Shown here piece by piece: positions 1 to 9,235 of a stretch of DNA of 64,000 bases. The position numbers were made by a program, and so were the translations under genes. Location of the stretch: contig NZ_CP010029.1 in the NCBI RefSeq assembly GCF_001656035.1, forward strand, positions 2,604,643 through 2,668,642, read 5' to 3'. Source of the DNA: Yersinia entomophaga. Its GTDB lineage: Bacteria; Pseudomonadota; Gammaproteobacteria; Enterobacterales; Enterobacteriaceae. Positions within the stretch are counted from its first letter, which is position 1, and each line of letters starts with the position of its first letter. The notes below the pieces were generated by a model, which did not search any database, was not told the origin of the DNA, and saw only the letters and a list, made by a program, of their open reading frames with translations.

Positions 1-1212
1 CTCAGCCTGCCGCTTGGAGGATTTTTTACCGGTATATCTTTCGATAATTTGGGCTGCATTAAGGTCATGAATGACGTTAATTAGCGTTGCAGGTGCATCG
101 GTAATGGTGCCAATAACAACCAGCATTGGAATAGTTTCAACCGGTAGCCCCAGCGTGGTGACAATAAATATTTCACCGAGGAAAGCGCCACCGGGAACGC
201 CGCCGACAATAATGGCGGAGAGCACCGAAATCAGCATGGTCAGGAAGAAAGTCTCGGTGGTGAAATCCAATCCCAGTACCGAGAAGATAAAGACGATTTT
301 CAGCGCGGCAATCATTGCCACGCCGCCTTTATTTAAATTAACCAACAGCGGCAGAGAAATATCTACGATTTCAGGGTTAATGCCCATCGCTTTGGCCGCT
401 CGAATAGTCACTGGCAGCGATCCCAATGAAGAGCAGGTGCCTAAGGCGGTGGCTGAAGGTTCAATAGCGTGTTGCCAGAAAGCCCTTACCGCTTTCATGC
501 CGCCGCCAATCCAGGAATAAAAGATAGAGCCGAAAACGTAATACAGCAGCGAGGCGATAAAGAATAAGCCGATGGCTCTGGCGAAAGTCATCAGTAATTG
601 TGGATCCTGACTGGCCATCGTCGCGGCGAAATAACTGCCCAAACCAACGGGTGCCGCTTTCATGATGATTGAGACAATCTTCATAATCACGGTATTTAAG
701 CCCAACAAAGACAGGGCAATTTGTTTACCTTGCTCGCCCGATTGCCCAATCGCAATACCGGCGATAACCGACATAATAATCAGCGCCAGAATATTGGATT
801 TAGACAATAAACCAACAAAATCATTAGTGGTGACCATATTCACAAAGTTCATTTCGCCGCTGCCGGCCTTGAACTCTTGGGTTAATTCAATAGTGACGCC
901 CTGAGCCGGATCAAATAAGGTCGCTAGCCCAACGATTCCTGCCGCCGGAATGAGCGCCATAATGATAGAGACTGCAAAAATCAGCCCCATTATGCGCCCC
1001 AGTTTTTTCAAATCCGTCATACCGGCAATGGACGACATAACGCTTACGCTCACCAATGGAACGATAATCATAAACAGCAAATTCAGGAAAATTTTACCGA
1101 TAGGCTGTAATTTGAGAGCCAGAGAAGGGGCATAAATACCTATAACCCCACCGAGAATCAGTGCAAATAAAAGAATAATAGAGGACTTGTAGGGTTCCAA
1201 ACGTTTCCACAT
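1..1212 (-). CDS. Dicarboxylate/amino acid:cation symporter (DAACS family), 3' end cut by window edge
   Basis: The minus strand is open from an ATG at 1212 down to base 1, giving 404 codons without a stop, so only a short C-terminal tail is missing (family members are about 400-430 residues). The protein begins MWKRLEPYKSS and is strongly hydrophobic, with about eight membrane segments and re-entrant hairpins. Family landmarks visible include the serine-rich ALGTCSSLGSLP near residue 255, NLNKGGVA near 295 and ITDAPATLINV near 375. By family knowledge it would take up dicarboxylates or acidic amino acids with Na+ or H+ across the inner membrane. It resembles the GltP/DctA superfamily but is clearly distinct from the true DctA further along. 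AAGGAAA lies just upstream of the start. It is divergent from a LysR gene that may control it. Exact substrate unknown. Confidence 0.88.
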   Translation of the reverse strand, partial: MWKRLEPYKSSIILLFALILGGVIGIYAPSLALKLQPIGKIFLNLLFMIIVPLVSVSVMSSIAGMTDLKKLGRIMGLIFAVSIIMALIPAAGIVGLATLFDPAQGVTIELTQEFKAGSGEMNFVNMVTTNDFVGLLSKSNILALIIMSVIAGIAIGQSGEQGKQIALSLLGLNTVIMKIVSIIMKAAPVGLGSYFAATMASQDPQLLMTFARAIGLFFIASLLYYVFGSIFYSWIGGGMKAVRAFWQHAIEPSATALGTCSSLGSLPVTIRAAKAMGINPEIVDISLPLLVNLNKGGVAMIAALKIVFIFSVLGLDFTTETFFLTMLISVLSAIIVGGVPGGAFLGEIFIVTTLGLPVETIPMLVVIGTITDAPATLINVIHDLNAAQIIERYTGKKSSKRQAE

Positions 1213-1366
1213 AGGATTTTCCTTGGTGTATTATTTAAATTTCATGTGACTTCAGTCACCTTTTATTTTTCTTTCGGCAAGCAAATATCTTATCTGTGAT
1301 TAAGCTCACCTTTTTATTTCTTATTCTTAATATGAATAACATATCGCTATTGGTAATAAATGATTA

Positions 1367-1385
1367 CATTTGTAGTCTACAAATG
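1367..1385. promoter_or_regulatory. Perfect 19-bp palindrome, candidate LysR operator
   Basis: CATTTGTAG, one centre base, then CTACAAATG: two perfect 9-bp arms in the divergent region between the symporter and the LysR gene. Its position just before the regulator's start fits an autoregulatory LysR-type binding site. A second, weaker inverted repeat (TTATTC/GAATAA) sits at 1321-1339. Binding is inferred, not shown. Confidence 0.5.
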
Positions 1386-1437
1386 AAATACGACATTGAT
1401 GCCATTTACTAAAATCACTAATGAGCTGAAGGAAAGA

Positions 1438-2370
1438 ATGAGTAATATCGCATCGCTAAAACAGCTGGAAATACTGGTCAAGATCGTTGAGTGTGGTGGG
1501 CTGTCTGAAGCCGCAGCTCAGCTGAACATCTCGCCTTCTGCGGTCAGCAAGAGTCTGTCTCATCTGGAATCACAGCTGGGCACTATGCTGCTAAAAAGAA
1601 CGACGCGTAGCCTGACGTTAACCGACGCGGGGAAATATCTTTATCATCGGGCAACTAAATTATTATTAGATTTTGACGAATCTCTTAATACTACCGCTGG
1701 ATTTTATAACCACCCGCAGGGTGAATTACGCCTCACCTGTTCAATTGCCTTTGGTTATTCTCACCTCATCACTTTGGTTAATAAATATCGAGAGCGTTAC
1801 CCCGATGTTGAGTTATATATAGATCTAAACGATAACTTTGTTAATTTAAATGAGAGTAACTTTGATATCGCTATTCGCGTTGCATCAACTCCGCCAGATA
1901 ATTATTCGTTAAGAAAACTGTCGACTATCCACTGGGCTTATTGCGCTAGCCCCACTTATCTGGAAAAAATGGGGACACCAACTTCCGTCCAACAATTATC
2001 AGACCATCAGTGTTTGTTATATCCCGGTTTGACACCGGTATTAAAAGATACCGACGAAAGCGGCAGCGCTCATTTACTTAAGTTACGCTCACCGATTCAG
2101 GCAAATAGCAGCCTGGTATTGCTGAAAGCGGTGCTGGAACATCAGGGTGTTGCCTATTTGCCGACTTATTTACTCGGCGATGCTATTCAACGAGGTGAAA
2201 TTACTCCTCTGGCGCTTGATGGGGAAATAACCCACGCGACTCATGGCCTGTATGCCTTGTATTTCCCCAGCCGTTATAGCAATCCCAAGGTTCGTTCTTT
2301 TATTGATTATCTGGTGGAAACTTTGCAGCCCGTACCGGTATGGGATAATTGGATCACCCGAAGGCCCTGA
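1438..2370 (+). CDS. LysR-family transcriptional regulator (YhjC-like position)
   Basis: A 310-residue LysR protein. The N-terminal winged helix-turn-helix covers residues 5-65, with LSEAAAQLNISPSAVSKSLS as the recognition region, followed by the LysR substrate-binding domain. In-frame TTG 1396 and ATG 1399 lie further upstream. I chose ATG 1438 because AAGGA precedes it at a good distance and the helix-turn-helix then starts at the usual place. It lies between a divergent symporter and yhjD, the position of the LysR gene yhjC in E. coli. The perfect palindrome at 1367-1385 is a likely binding site. The effector and targets are unknown; control of the divergent symporter is an inference from layout. 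Confidence 0.85.
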   Translation: MSNIASLKQLEILVKIVECGGLSEAAAQLNISPSAVSKSLSHLESQLGTMLLKRTTRSLTLTDAGKYLYHRATKLLLDFDESLNTTAGFYNHPQGELRLTCSIAFGYSHLITLVNKYRERYPDVELYIDLNDNFVNLNESNFDIAIRVASTPPDNYSLRKLSTIHWAYCASPTYLEKMGTPTSVQQLSDHQCLLYPGLTPVLKDTDESGSAHLLKLRSPIQANSSLVLLKAVLEHQGVAYLPTYLLGDAIQRGEITPLALDGEITHATHGLYALYFPSRYSNPKVRSFIDYLVETLQPVPVWDNWITRRP

Positions 2371-2579
2371 CGTTAATGACGAATTAAATGAGGCAATCAG
2401 GATGAATTGGGCTGGCTGCAATCCCTTTTGTCGTTCTCTTTATCGGCCTAGCCTCTGCCTTAGCCGCCGTTTGTGATAAGCCATGACTCTGCTATCATCA
2501 ACAGAGTTAGCCGTCTTTGTAGGATATTCTGTAGGATAATCATCTGCATAAGGCATGAATTTAGGCCATGAGGAATATT

Positions 2580-3596
2580 ATGCCGAACTCATTCAAGGAT
2601 AATCAGACTTCATCCAGCGCAGATACTGATTCGCAGCAGAGCAAAACAGCGCCGTTAAGTGCAGGAATTGAAAACGGAAAAAAAGCTATTTCCGTATTAA
2701 CCCGTCTTGGCAATCGGATTAAAACCTATCCCAGTGTTGCGCATATTATTCGCGCTACCGATCGCTTTAACGATCGATTAGGCAGCCAGTTTGGCGCTGC
2801 AATCACTTATTTTTCCTTTTTATCGCTCATTCCCATTTTGATGGTTTCTTTCGCCACCGTGGGTTTTGTATTGGCATCTAATCCAGATTTGCTGGCCGAG
2901 TTGATCAATAAGATCGTGAATAGCATCAGCGATCCCAGCCTGGCTGCTACCTTGAAAAATACGGTAAATACCGCTATTCAGCAGCGTACTACCGTTGGAT
3001 TAACCGGTTTAGCCATTGCGCTTTATTCCGGTATCAGTTGGATGGGAAATTTACGAGAAGCAATTCGCGCTCAGTCCAGAGACGTTTGGGAGCGTAATCC
3101 GCAGGATCTGGAAAAATTTTATGTGCGCTACACCCGTGATTTTATTTCGCTTACCGGTTTGGTGCTGGCGCTGATTATTACTCTCTCTCTTACATCAATT
3201 GCCGGTTCTGCGCAGTCTGTGATTGTGAATGCGTTAGGGCTGGGTGATATTGAATGGCTACGACCGGCCATGACGCTAATTGCGCTGTCTATTTCCATCG
3301 CCGCGAACTATTTATTGTTCTTATGGATATTCTGGATTTTGCCGCGTCATAAACCAAAAAAGAAGGCCTTGCTGCGGGGAACTCTTATTGCCGCTATCGG
3401 CTTCGAAATCATTAAATTCATTATGACCATGATGCTTCCGCGTCTTGCCAGCTCGCCTTCGGGCGCGGCTTTCGGTTCGGTCATCGGGCTAATGGCTTTC
3501 TTCTATTTCTTCGCGCGTTTAACCTTATTTTGCGCCGCCTGGATCGCCACGGCGAAATATAAGGATGACGAAACCTTGCCTGAACGCCATGCCTAA
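2580..3596 (+). CDS. yhjD: Inner membrane protein YhjD, YihY/BrkB family
   Basis: 338 residues, very close to the length of E. coli YhjD (337), with the same core: RFNDRLGSQFGAAITYFSFL near the N-terminus, LYSGISWMGNLREAIRAQSR mid-protein and GLMAFFYFFARLTLFCAAWI near the end. About six membrane segments are visible after a hydrophilic N-terminal region of about 60 residues. The family is an inner-membrane YihY/BrkB group; a mutant form of E. coli YhjD is known to bypass lipopolysaccharide-precursor lethality, so a transport role has been proposed. ATG 2580 is preferred over ATG 2568 because AGGA lies about 7 bases before it. Confidence 0.9.
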   Translation: MPNSFKDNQTSSSADTDSQQSKTAPLSAGIENGKKAISVLTRLGNRIKTYPSVAHIIRATDRFNDRLGSQFGAAITYFSFLSLIPILMVSFATVGFVLASNPDLLAELINKIVNSISDPSLAATLKNTVNTAIQQRTTVGLTGLAIALYSGISWMGNLREAIRAQSRDVWERNPQDLEKFYVRYTRDFISLTGLVLALIITLSLTSIAGSAQSVIVNALGLGDIEWLRPAMTLIALSISIAANYLLFLWIFWILPRHKPKKKALLRGTLIAAIGFEIIKFIMTMMLPRLASSPSGAAFGSVIGLMAFFYFFARLTLFCAAWIATAKYKDDETLPERHA

Positions 3597-3722
3597 GCGG
3601 CTGTCAGATGCCCGCCGTCAACGTGCGAGAGGTTTTTCTCCTATCGGCGATGAAGCCTTTGCCGCGCGTTGGAATTTAACCCTATACTGCTGGCTACTTA
3701 ATCGATCATGGAGGGTCAGTTA

Positions 3723-4496
3723 ATGCCACTTTTATCTTATCGTCGATGGATTGCTTTGGGCGTATTGGTACTGATCGCCGCCATTGCGGTGTATGCGCTG
3801 CAACCCAAAATCGGGAATCCAGATGCTCTGTGGCAAATTGTTAGCCAACAGTGCGTTCCCCATCAGCGCCAGCTGAATTCCCCTCAACCTTGCGCCGAAG
3901 TGAATACTCAGGCCGGTTTTGCGGTGTACAAAGACCGTAACGGACCGCTGCAATACTTGTTAATACCAACTGAAAAAATTACCGGTATCGAAAGCCCCGA
4001 GTTGTTATCCGCAGCAACGCCTAACTATTTTGCTCTGGCATGGCAAGCCAGGGATTACATGGCGCTAAAATACGGTCATCCTATTGATAATCAAAATATC
4101 TCTCTGGCGGTGAATTCAGAATTGGGCCGCAGTCAAAATCAGCTGCATATTCATATTTCCTGCCTATCACCGAAAGTGAAAAAAGCGCTGGCAGATCAAA
4201 GCGATTCGTTCCGCCCAAGCTGGCAGCCATTGCCGAAAGGATTGCTCGGTCATGATTATCTGGCAAGGCAAATCACCCCCAGTGAACTCCAGGAACAAGG
4301 CGCGTTCCGCCTGCTAGCCAGCGGCGTACAGGGCGCTGCGGAAAATATGGGCAAATACGGCTTAGCCATGACCTCTCTGCCCAACGGCGATTTCTTACTA
4401 TTAACCACGAAACGCGATTTGACCGGCCTGAATCTTGCCTCGGTCGAGAGTATCCAGGACCACAGTTGCAGCGTGCTGCCCGTGCCTCCTCACTAA
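3723..4496 (+). CDS. cdh: CDP-diacylglycerol diphosphatase
   Basis: 257 residues. A single N-terminal membrane anchor (residues 8-25) is followed by a periplasmic HIT-superfamily domain. The histidine motif HIHIS at about 142-146 is the catalytic signature. The family hydrolyses CDP-diacylglycerol to CMP and phosphatidate in phospholipid metabolism. GGAGGG at 3710-3715 sets the start at ATG 3723 rather than the in-frame ATG 3708. The gene is convergent with the AsmA-like gene and their stop codons are only three bases apart. Confidence 0.9.
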   Translation: MPLLSYRRWIALGVLVLIAAIAVYALQPKIGNPDALWQIVSQQCVPHQRQLNSPQPCAEVNTQAGFAVYKDRNGPLQYLLIPTEKITGIESPELLSAATPNYFALAWQARDYMALKYGHPIDNQNISLAVNSELGRSQNQLHIHISCLSPKVKKALADQSDSFRPSWQPLPKGLLGHDYLARQITPSELQEQGAFRLLASGVQGAAENMGKYGLAMTSLPNGDFLLLTTKRDLTGLNLASVESIQDHSCSVLPVPPH

Positions 4497-4499
4497 AAC

Positions 4500-6551
4500 T
4501 TACTTCTGCTTCATGCTTTTCAGCAGCGGCGTGCATTGGTTTTCTTCACCTTCACTAGGCGAAATCAATGCCAACAACGCCGCCGCTGGCGTTAAAGCCA
4601 CGCCCAACACAGCCGCCACCGCACCGCGAGCAATTAACGGCCCGGTCTTCACACCCGCGTCCGGATTTTTAAACGTGCCTTTAACGTACAGAGGCGAACG
4701 CAACGTCAGAATACGTAACCCTTTGCTTTGCGGGTCGATTGAGAGATCCAACCGTTCGGTGGCGAAATTAGCATTACCGGTAATATTGATGATGGCATTT
4801 TCCGTGTCGAAGACGAACAGCCGCGGCGTAGCCAGACCGTTTCGCATCACGATATCCGCAGCAGCACAGTTAATTTTTACTTCGTCATCACCGAAGAGTT
4901 TTGCCACTATGTAGTTACCCACGTTCAGCCCCAATAATTCCATCAGGCTGCGGCTGATTAGCCCCTGATTCAGCAATATTCGCAGGCTACCATTACTGGT
5001 TCCCAACAGCGCCGCCACCGAGTTACCCCGAGCCGTGAAGGAAGCGTCGCCATTGAGCTGCCCCAGACTGTTACGCATCGACTCGACTTCCGGCAGCAGC
5101 TGCTTTAACTGGAATCGACGCGCGTGAAGGTCGATGCGCCCTTGCATCGGATTTTTATTACCATTCAGGCGTAAAGTGGCGTTGAGATTGCCACCGGCAA
5201 TACCGAAGCGCAGCGGATCGAGTAACAACTCACCGTTTTTCATCACCACATGAGTAGAAAGATCGCTGATAGGTAAGGCTTTATCCCGCTCGATACGTTT
5301 AGCGGCGTAGGTCACATCTGCATCCATAACGTTCCAGCTTTGGGTTTCAAAAGCCTCTACCGGCAGAATTTTATCGGATGGCTGGCGACTTTTCTCACCG
5401 CGCCCTTTTTTCTGTTGATTGGAATCAGCGCCGATTAAAGGAGCCAGATCGGCAAAACGCAGTTGATTGGAGACAACCTTTCCTAGCAGTTTGGGTCTTG
5501 GCTGACTGGCGGTATAGGTGAGATCGCCGTGAATATCGCTGTCGCCGATTTTACCGTTGAATTTTTGATACTGATAAACCGCACCGCCCGATTGACGCAA
5601 CCGAGCAATCAAATACCCATCGGTGGCATAAGGTGGTGTATTCGGTAAAAGTACACCAATCAACGGATATAAGTTACCCAGACTATCGCCGGAGAATTTC
5701 AGCCGTAGATTGATATCCGCCAGATTGCTCGGATCATTGAGCGTACCGACGATAGCCACTCGCGTAGAGCCGGAGCGCACATCTGCCTGAATAGGGAAAG
5801 GAATATCAGCGTTAGTCAGAGAAAGCATCCCCCCGATTTTTCCGCTGCCGCTCACAGGTTGCCCTTGGTATTTGCCTTCTACCTGCCAGCCGAAAATATA
5901 ATCCACCGACGTACTTCTAACCTTGCTGTCCTTCACTTCACCCTTGTCGCCAATCACTTCGGAAAAAGGAAGAGGCTTGCCCAAAGGGTCGATTTTCGCC
6001 CGTAGATCCGCTTTCAATACCGAATCTTTAAGCGAAATCTGGCCGCGATCGAACACAATATCGCTGATATTCACCGACCAATCGGAAGATGCTTCACCCT
6101 TAGCTTTGTCGCGATTGGCGAGATTAAAGGTCCAGTTGTTTTTACCGTTGGCCAAGCGCTGCAAATTAGCATCGGGTTCCGTCAGCCAAATTCTGGGAAT
6201 GCGAACCTGCTTACCCAACAATGCCAGTGGAGACAAATTAGCCTCAACTCGCTTTAGGGTCATCATATTATCCCCAGGAATATCTGGCGGGTTGCCGAGT
6301 ACCAAATCTTCTGCATGAATCTGCGGCCAGGGAATCCAGGCACGCCAACCGCGATCGTCCGTTTTGCGCGACCAGTCAACGCCCAATTCGCCACGAATGG
6401 CAAAGGGACGCTGCAATTCAGCACTAACCTTTTGGTTTATTGTGGGTTTTATGCGATTCCAATCGAACGTAAGAACGAAAATCACTAAAACAGCCAGCAA
6501 TACCAGCACAATTCCGGCCACCCAAAGCAGTACCTTCCCGGTTTTTGTCAT
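4500..6551 (-). CDS. yhjG: AsmA-family inner membrane-anchored protein YhjG
   Basis: 683 residues from ATG 6551, which has GGAG six bases upstream; the longer open frame to 6602 lacks such a site. One N-terminal membrane segment (residues 7-28) is followed by a large periplasmic domain of AsmA type, with the C-terminal AsmA region (for example LDLSIDPQSKGLRILTLRSP near 630). AsmA-like proteins are long beta-rich groove proteins that are thought to help move phospholipids between membranes. The specific role of YhjG is not established. Its place beside pdeH and kdgK matches the E. coli order. Confidence 0.85.
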   Translation of the reverse strand: MTKTGKVLLWVAGIVLVLLAVLVIFVLTFDWNRIKPTINQKVSAELQRPFAIRGELGVDWSRKTDDRGWRAWIPWPQIHAEDLVLGNPPDIPGDNMMTLKRVEANLSPLALLGKQVRIPRIWLTEPDANLQRLANGKNNWTFNLANRDKAKGEASSDWSVNISDIVFDRGQISLKDSVLKADLRAKIDPLGKPLPFSEVIGDKGEVKDSKVRSTSVDYIFGWQVEGKYQGQPVSGSGKIGGMLSLTNADIPFPIQADVRSGSTRVAIVGTLNDPSNLADINLRLKFSGDSLGNLYPLIGVLLPNTPPYATDGYLIARLRQSGGAVYQYQKFNGKIGDSDIHGDLTYTASQPRPKLLGKVVSNQLRFADLAPLIGADSNQQKKGRGEKSRQPSDKILPVEAFETQSWNVMDADVTYAAKRIERDKALPISDLSTHVVMKNGELLLDPLRFGIAGGNLNATLRLNGNKNPMQGRIDLHARRFQLKQLLPEVESMRNSLGQLNGDASFTARGNSVAALLGTSNGSLRILLNQGLISRSLMELLGLNVGNYIVAKLFGDDEVKINCAAADIVMRNGLATPRLFVFDTENAIINITGNANFATERLDLSIDPQSKGLRILTLRSPLYVKGTFKNPDAGVKTGPLIARGAVAAVLGVALTPAAALLALISPSEGEENQCTPLLKSMKQK

Positions 6552-6820
6552 AATCGCTCCACAAAATTTATCAGAAGCTAAATCCGGTTCGGCAATAAAC
6601 AAAACGGCTATGGGTACTACCGCTCAGCCTGTCAATGTAGAAAAAAGAGTTAATCGATGAGGAACGCGGACTTAGACGCTTGTATTAACCATAGTTGAGG
6701 ATCAACTAACGTCCATTATTATTGGCCTGATGAAAAGCAGCCAATAGATATAAACGTCAATTTATCAGACGGTTAATGATCAAACGACTCATCGGTTTTG
6801 ACGATTATTTCACCCGGACG

Positions 6821-7642
6821 TTACCCGGCGAATAACAGGGGAAGTGACTGTAAAGTATCAAAATGTGCGGGTCTGGAAAGATAGTAACCTTGCGCAGCAC
6901 AGGCATCAGATCGTTTAACCAGCGCCCATTCTTTGTCAGTTTCCACTCCTTCTACAATCACGCCTTTACTGTAGCGGCTCATCAATGTTACCAGCGTAAA
7001 GAACAGCTGCTGCCCTACCTCACTTTGCTGTAACAGAATAAATAAATCGCGAGCTATTTTGATGTATTCATAGCGCCAACTGACAAAAGACGAGAAGTTA
7101 GCCACACCGCTGCCAAAATCATCCAGCCATAATCGATCGGCCTCAGCGATTTGAGCAAACGGAGTAATACAGGCGGTATCCATATGTTCGACCAGCTCAA
7201 AACGCACATAAGGCATAGAATCAATAAGCTGCCGCGCTTCGGGATCGTTTTGCATCTCCATCAATGCCTGACCGTCGATATTGATCGATACCAACATTGA
7301 GCGATGGGTAAAAATACCGTGCCATTGCTTCACTAATTCCAACTGTTCTAACACCACGTTCAGACGCGCCCGAATGCTGATAGAGGAGAAATAATCCTCT
7401 GGTGAGAGTCGGGTTTCCGGCGAGGAGGGATGATAAACAGCCGTCAATAATTCTATCGCCAGTAACTTCCCTGAAGTGCGATAAATAGGTTGGAAAGTAT
7501 ACCTACGCTGACATTGCCGCCAAAAGTTGAATCCCTTATTACAATCCTGAGCGGCAAGGGATGGCGCAAGTAAATCTGATATTTTGTTAGTTAGCATCAG
7601 TTTTGTCGCCATATGTCGGGGTATCAGGCAGTCAAAGCTCAT
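6821..7642 (-). CDS. pdeH: Cyclic-di-GMP phosphodiesterase PdeH (YhjH), stand-alone EAL domain
   Basis: A single EAL domain fills the protein (up to 273 residues; E. coli 255). The expected catalytic features are visible: AIELL at about 62-66 in the EAL position, NIDG, RFELVEH, WLDDFGSG, KIAR and VEGVET. It should hydrolyse c-di-GMP to pGpG. In E. coli PdeH lowers c-di-GMP during flagellar growth and so restrains YcgR braking and cellulose synthesis. Its presence 18 kb from the bcs operon fits that role. The start is uncertain: in-frame ATGs also occur at 7612 and 7597, and none has a strong ribosome site. It is divergent from a tautomerase gene. Confidence 0.88.
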   Translation of the reverse strand: MSFDCLIPRHMATKLMLTNKISDLLAPSLAAQDCNKGFNFWRQCQRRYTFQPIYRTSGKLLAIELLTAVYHPSSPETRLSPEDYFSSISIRARLNVVLEQLELVKQWHGIFTHRSMLVSINIDGQALMEMQNDPEARQLIDSMPYVRFELVEHMDTACITPFAQIAEADRLWLDDFGSGVANFSSFVSWRYEYIKIARDLFILLQQSEVGQQLFFTLVTLMSRYSKGVIVEGVETDKEWALVKRSDACAAQGYYLSRPAHFDTLQSLPLLFAG

Positions 7643-7841
7643 ACTATGCTTACTGCCATAAAGACGCTCCCCAATGAGAGCGTTCTTCCTTCTGGAGATG
7701 TTATCGACTCGTTCGACCAGAACTTTATATGTGAGCCAGGCAGATTCTCAAAACTGCGAAATCGCCTCCAACTGAGCAACGAACGACAAACCGGCAAACG
7801 TGATTGAGTTAACGCTAACATTAGGATAAATGGAGAAAATA

Positions 7842-8042
7842 ATGCCATACGTAAATATTAAAATTACCCGTGAAGGTGCCACCGCCGAACAAAAGAAGCG
7901 GCTGATTGCCGGTGTTACGCAACTGTTAGTCGATACCTTGGGCAAAAATCCGGCTACCACCGTCGTGGTCATTGATGAAGTTGATACCGATAACTGGGGT
8001 ATTGGCGGGAAATGCGTAACCGAACTGCGAAAAGCCCCCTAA
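7842..8042 (+). CDS. 4-oxalocrotonate tautomerase-family protein
   Basis: 66 residues starting MPYVNIKITREG. After removal of Met the N-terminal proline is the catalytic base of this family, which fixes the start at ATG 7842, with GGAG at 7832-7835. The length and the conserved end DNWGIGGK are typical of small tautomerase subunits that assemble as hexamers. The substrate is unknown. It lies directly upstream of kdgK, separated by a hairpin. Confidence 0.85.
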   Translation: MPYVNIKITREGATAEQKKRLIAGVTQLLVDTLGKNPATTVVVIDEVDTDNWGIGGKCVTELRKAP

Positions 8043-8057
8043 TTTTAACGGAACAAA

Positions 8058-8079
8058 CGGGAAACCTGTCAGTTTCCCG
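8058..8079 (+). terminator. Hairpin after tautomerase gene
   Basis: CGGGAAAC and GTTTCCCG form an 8-bp perfect stem with a 6-base loop, 15 bases after the tautomerase stop. No T-tract follows, so it may be a weak terminator or an mRNA-stabilising hairpin. Confidence 0.45.
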
Positions 8080-8197
8080 ACCTAGGTCATAAAAAATATA
8101 AAACGCCATTTTAATTCTATTGACTCACGCAGAACCAGCAGAGAGACTAAGCCTATATCCCTCATATCGAGTTTTCTTTAGAAATAGGCCGCTTTCC

Positions 8198-9151
8198 ATG
8201 ACCAGCAAAAAGATTGCCGTTATCGGCGAATGCATGATTGAACTGTCGCAAAAAGGTAACGATTTGAACCGAGGTTTTGGCGGCGACACGCTAAATACTG
8301 CGGTTTATATTGCCCGTCAGGTTGACGAAGAGGCGCTGGAAGTCCACTACGTTACTGCCTTGGGCGCTGACAGCTTCAGCGAAGACATGTTGGCGGCATG
8401 GCAGAAAGAGAAAGTTAAAATCGATTTGATTCAGCGTATGGATGATAAGTTGCCGGGCCTCTATTTTATTGAAACCGACGAGACCGGTGAGCGTACTTTC
8501 TATTACTGGCGCAATGATGCCGCCGCCCGTTTTTGGCTCACGGGGCCGCAAGCTGATAAAATTTGCCAGAAGCTGGAAAACTTCGATTATCTCTACCTCA
8601 GTGGTATTAGCCTGGCTATTCTGGACGCCTCCAGCCGCCAGCGCCTGTTGAAACTACTGCAAGCCTGTCGTACCAATGGAGGTAAAGTTATCTTTGATAA
8701 CAACTACCGCCCGCGCCTGTGGCAGAGCAAAGAAGAAACTCAGGAAGCCTATCGCGCTATGCTGTCCTGTACTGACACCGCGTTTCTGACGCTGGATGAT
8801 GAAGATATGCTGTGGGGCGAGATGACGCTGGAGCAGGCTATCGATCGCACTCAAGCTTTGGGCGTTAACGAAATCGTGATCAAACGAGGTGCAGATTCCT
8901 GCATTGTCTGGAATCGGGAATCCGATAGCCAGCGGCCCGCGGATCAACATGTGGTACCCGCCGTAACCTTGCCAAAGGAAAAAGTCGTCGATACCACCGC
9001 AGCGGGAGATTCATTTAGTGCAGGTTATCTGGCCGTTCGCTTAACCGGAGGCACACCTCAGCAAGCCGCAGTGCGTGGCCATTTGACGGCCAGTACTGTG
9101 ATTCAGTATCGGGGGGCGATTATTCCCATCGCGGCAATGCCAAAAGTCTAA
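8198..9151 (+). CDS. kdgK: 2-keto-3-deoxygluconate kinase
   Basis: 317 residues (E. coli 309), a PfkB-type sugar kinase. The N-terminus IAVIGECMIELSQKG and the motif GGDTLNTAVYIARQV match KdgK, and the C-terminal PfkB signature DTTAAGDSFSAGYL carries the catalytic aspartate. It phosphorylates 2-keto-3-deoxygluconate to KDPG in the cytoplasm, feeding pectin and hexuronate breakdown into the Entner-Doudoroff route. The open frame runs up to 8120, but ATG 8198 matches the family N-terminus; no strong ribosome site is visible. An AT-rich AAAA-N5-TTTT element at about 8095-8116 might be a KdgR site, but the match is loose. Confidence 0.92.
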   Translation: MTSKKIAVIGECMIELSQKGNDLNRGFGGDTLNTAVYIARQVDEEALEVHYVTALGADSFSEDMLAAWQKEKVKIDLIQRMDDKLPGLYFIETDETGERTFYYWRNDAAARFWLTGPQADKICQKLENFDYLYLSGISLAILDASSRQRLLKLLQACRTNGGKVIFDNNYRPRLWQSKEETQEAYRAMLSCTDTAFLTLDDEDMLWGEMTLEQAIDRTQALGVNEIVIKRGADSCIVWNRESDSQRPADQHVVPAVTLPKEKVVDTTAAGDSFSAGYLAVRLTGGTPQQAAVRGHLTASTVIQYRGAIIPIAAMPKV

Positions 9152-9187
9152 GCCAAACGAGATGTATTGACGGGAGAGATAGAAACA

Positions 9188-9216
9188 ATATTCGGGACCA
9201 GAAAGGCCCCGAATAT
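9188..9216. terminator. Hairpin between convergent kdgK and yhjJ
   Basis: ATATTCGGG and CCCGAATAT form a 9-bp perfect stem around an 11-base loop, placed between two convergent genes. No clear T-run on either side, so a bidirectional terminator is only likely. Confidence 0.45.
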
Positions 9217-9235
9217 CTGATTTGAACACCCGGTT

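Noticed and set aside
71..1135. Plus-strand frames in the left edge
   Set aside because: They are antisense to the clear DAACS symporter on the minus strand.
8095..8116. KdgR box upstream of kdgK
   Set aside because: AT-rich half-sites are present but spacing and core match poorly; kept only as a remark.
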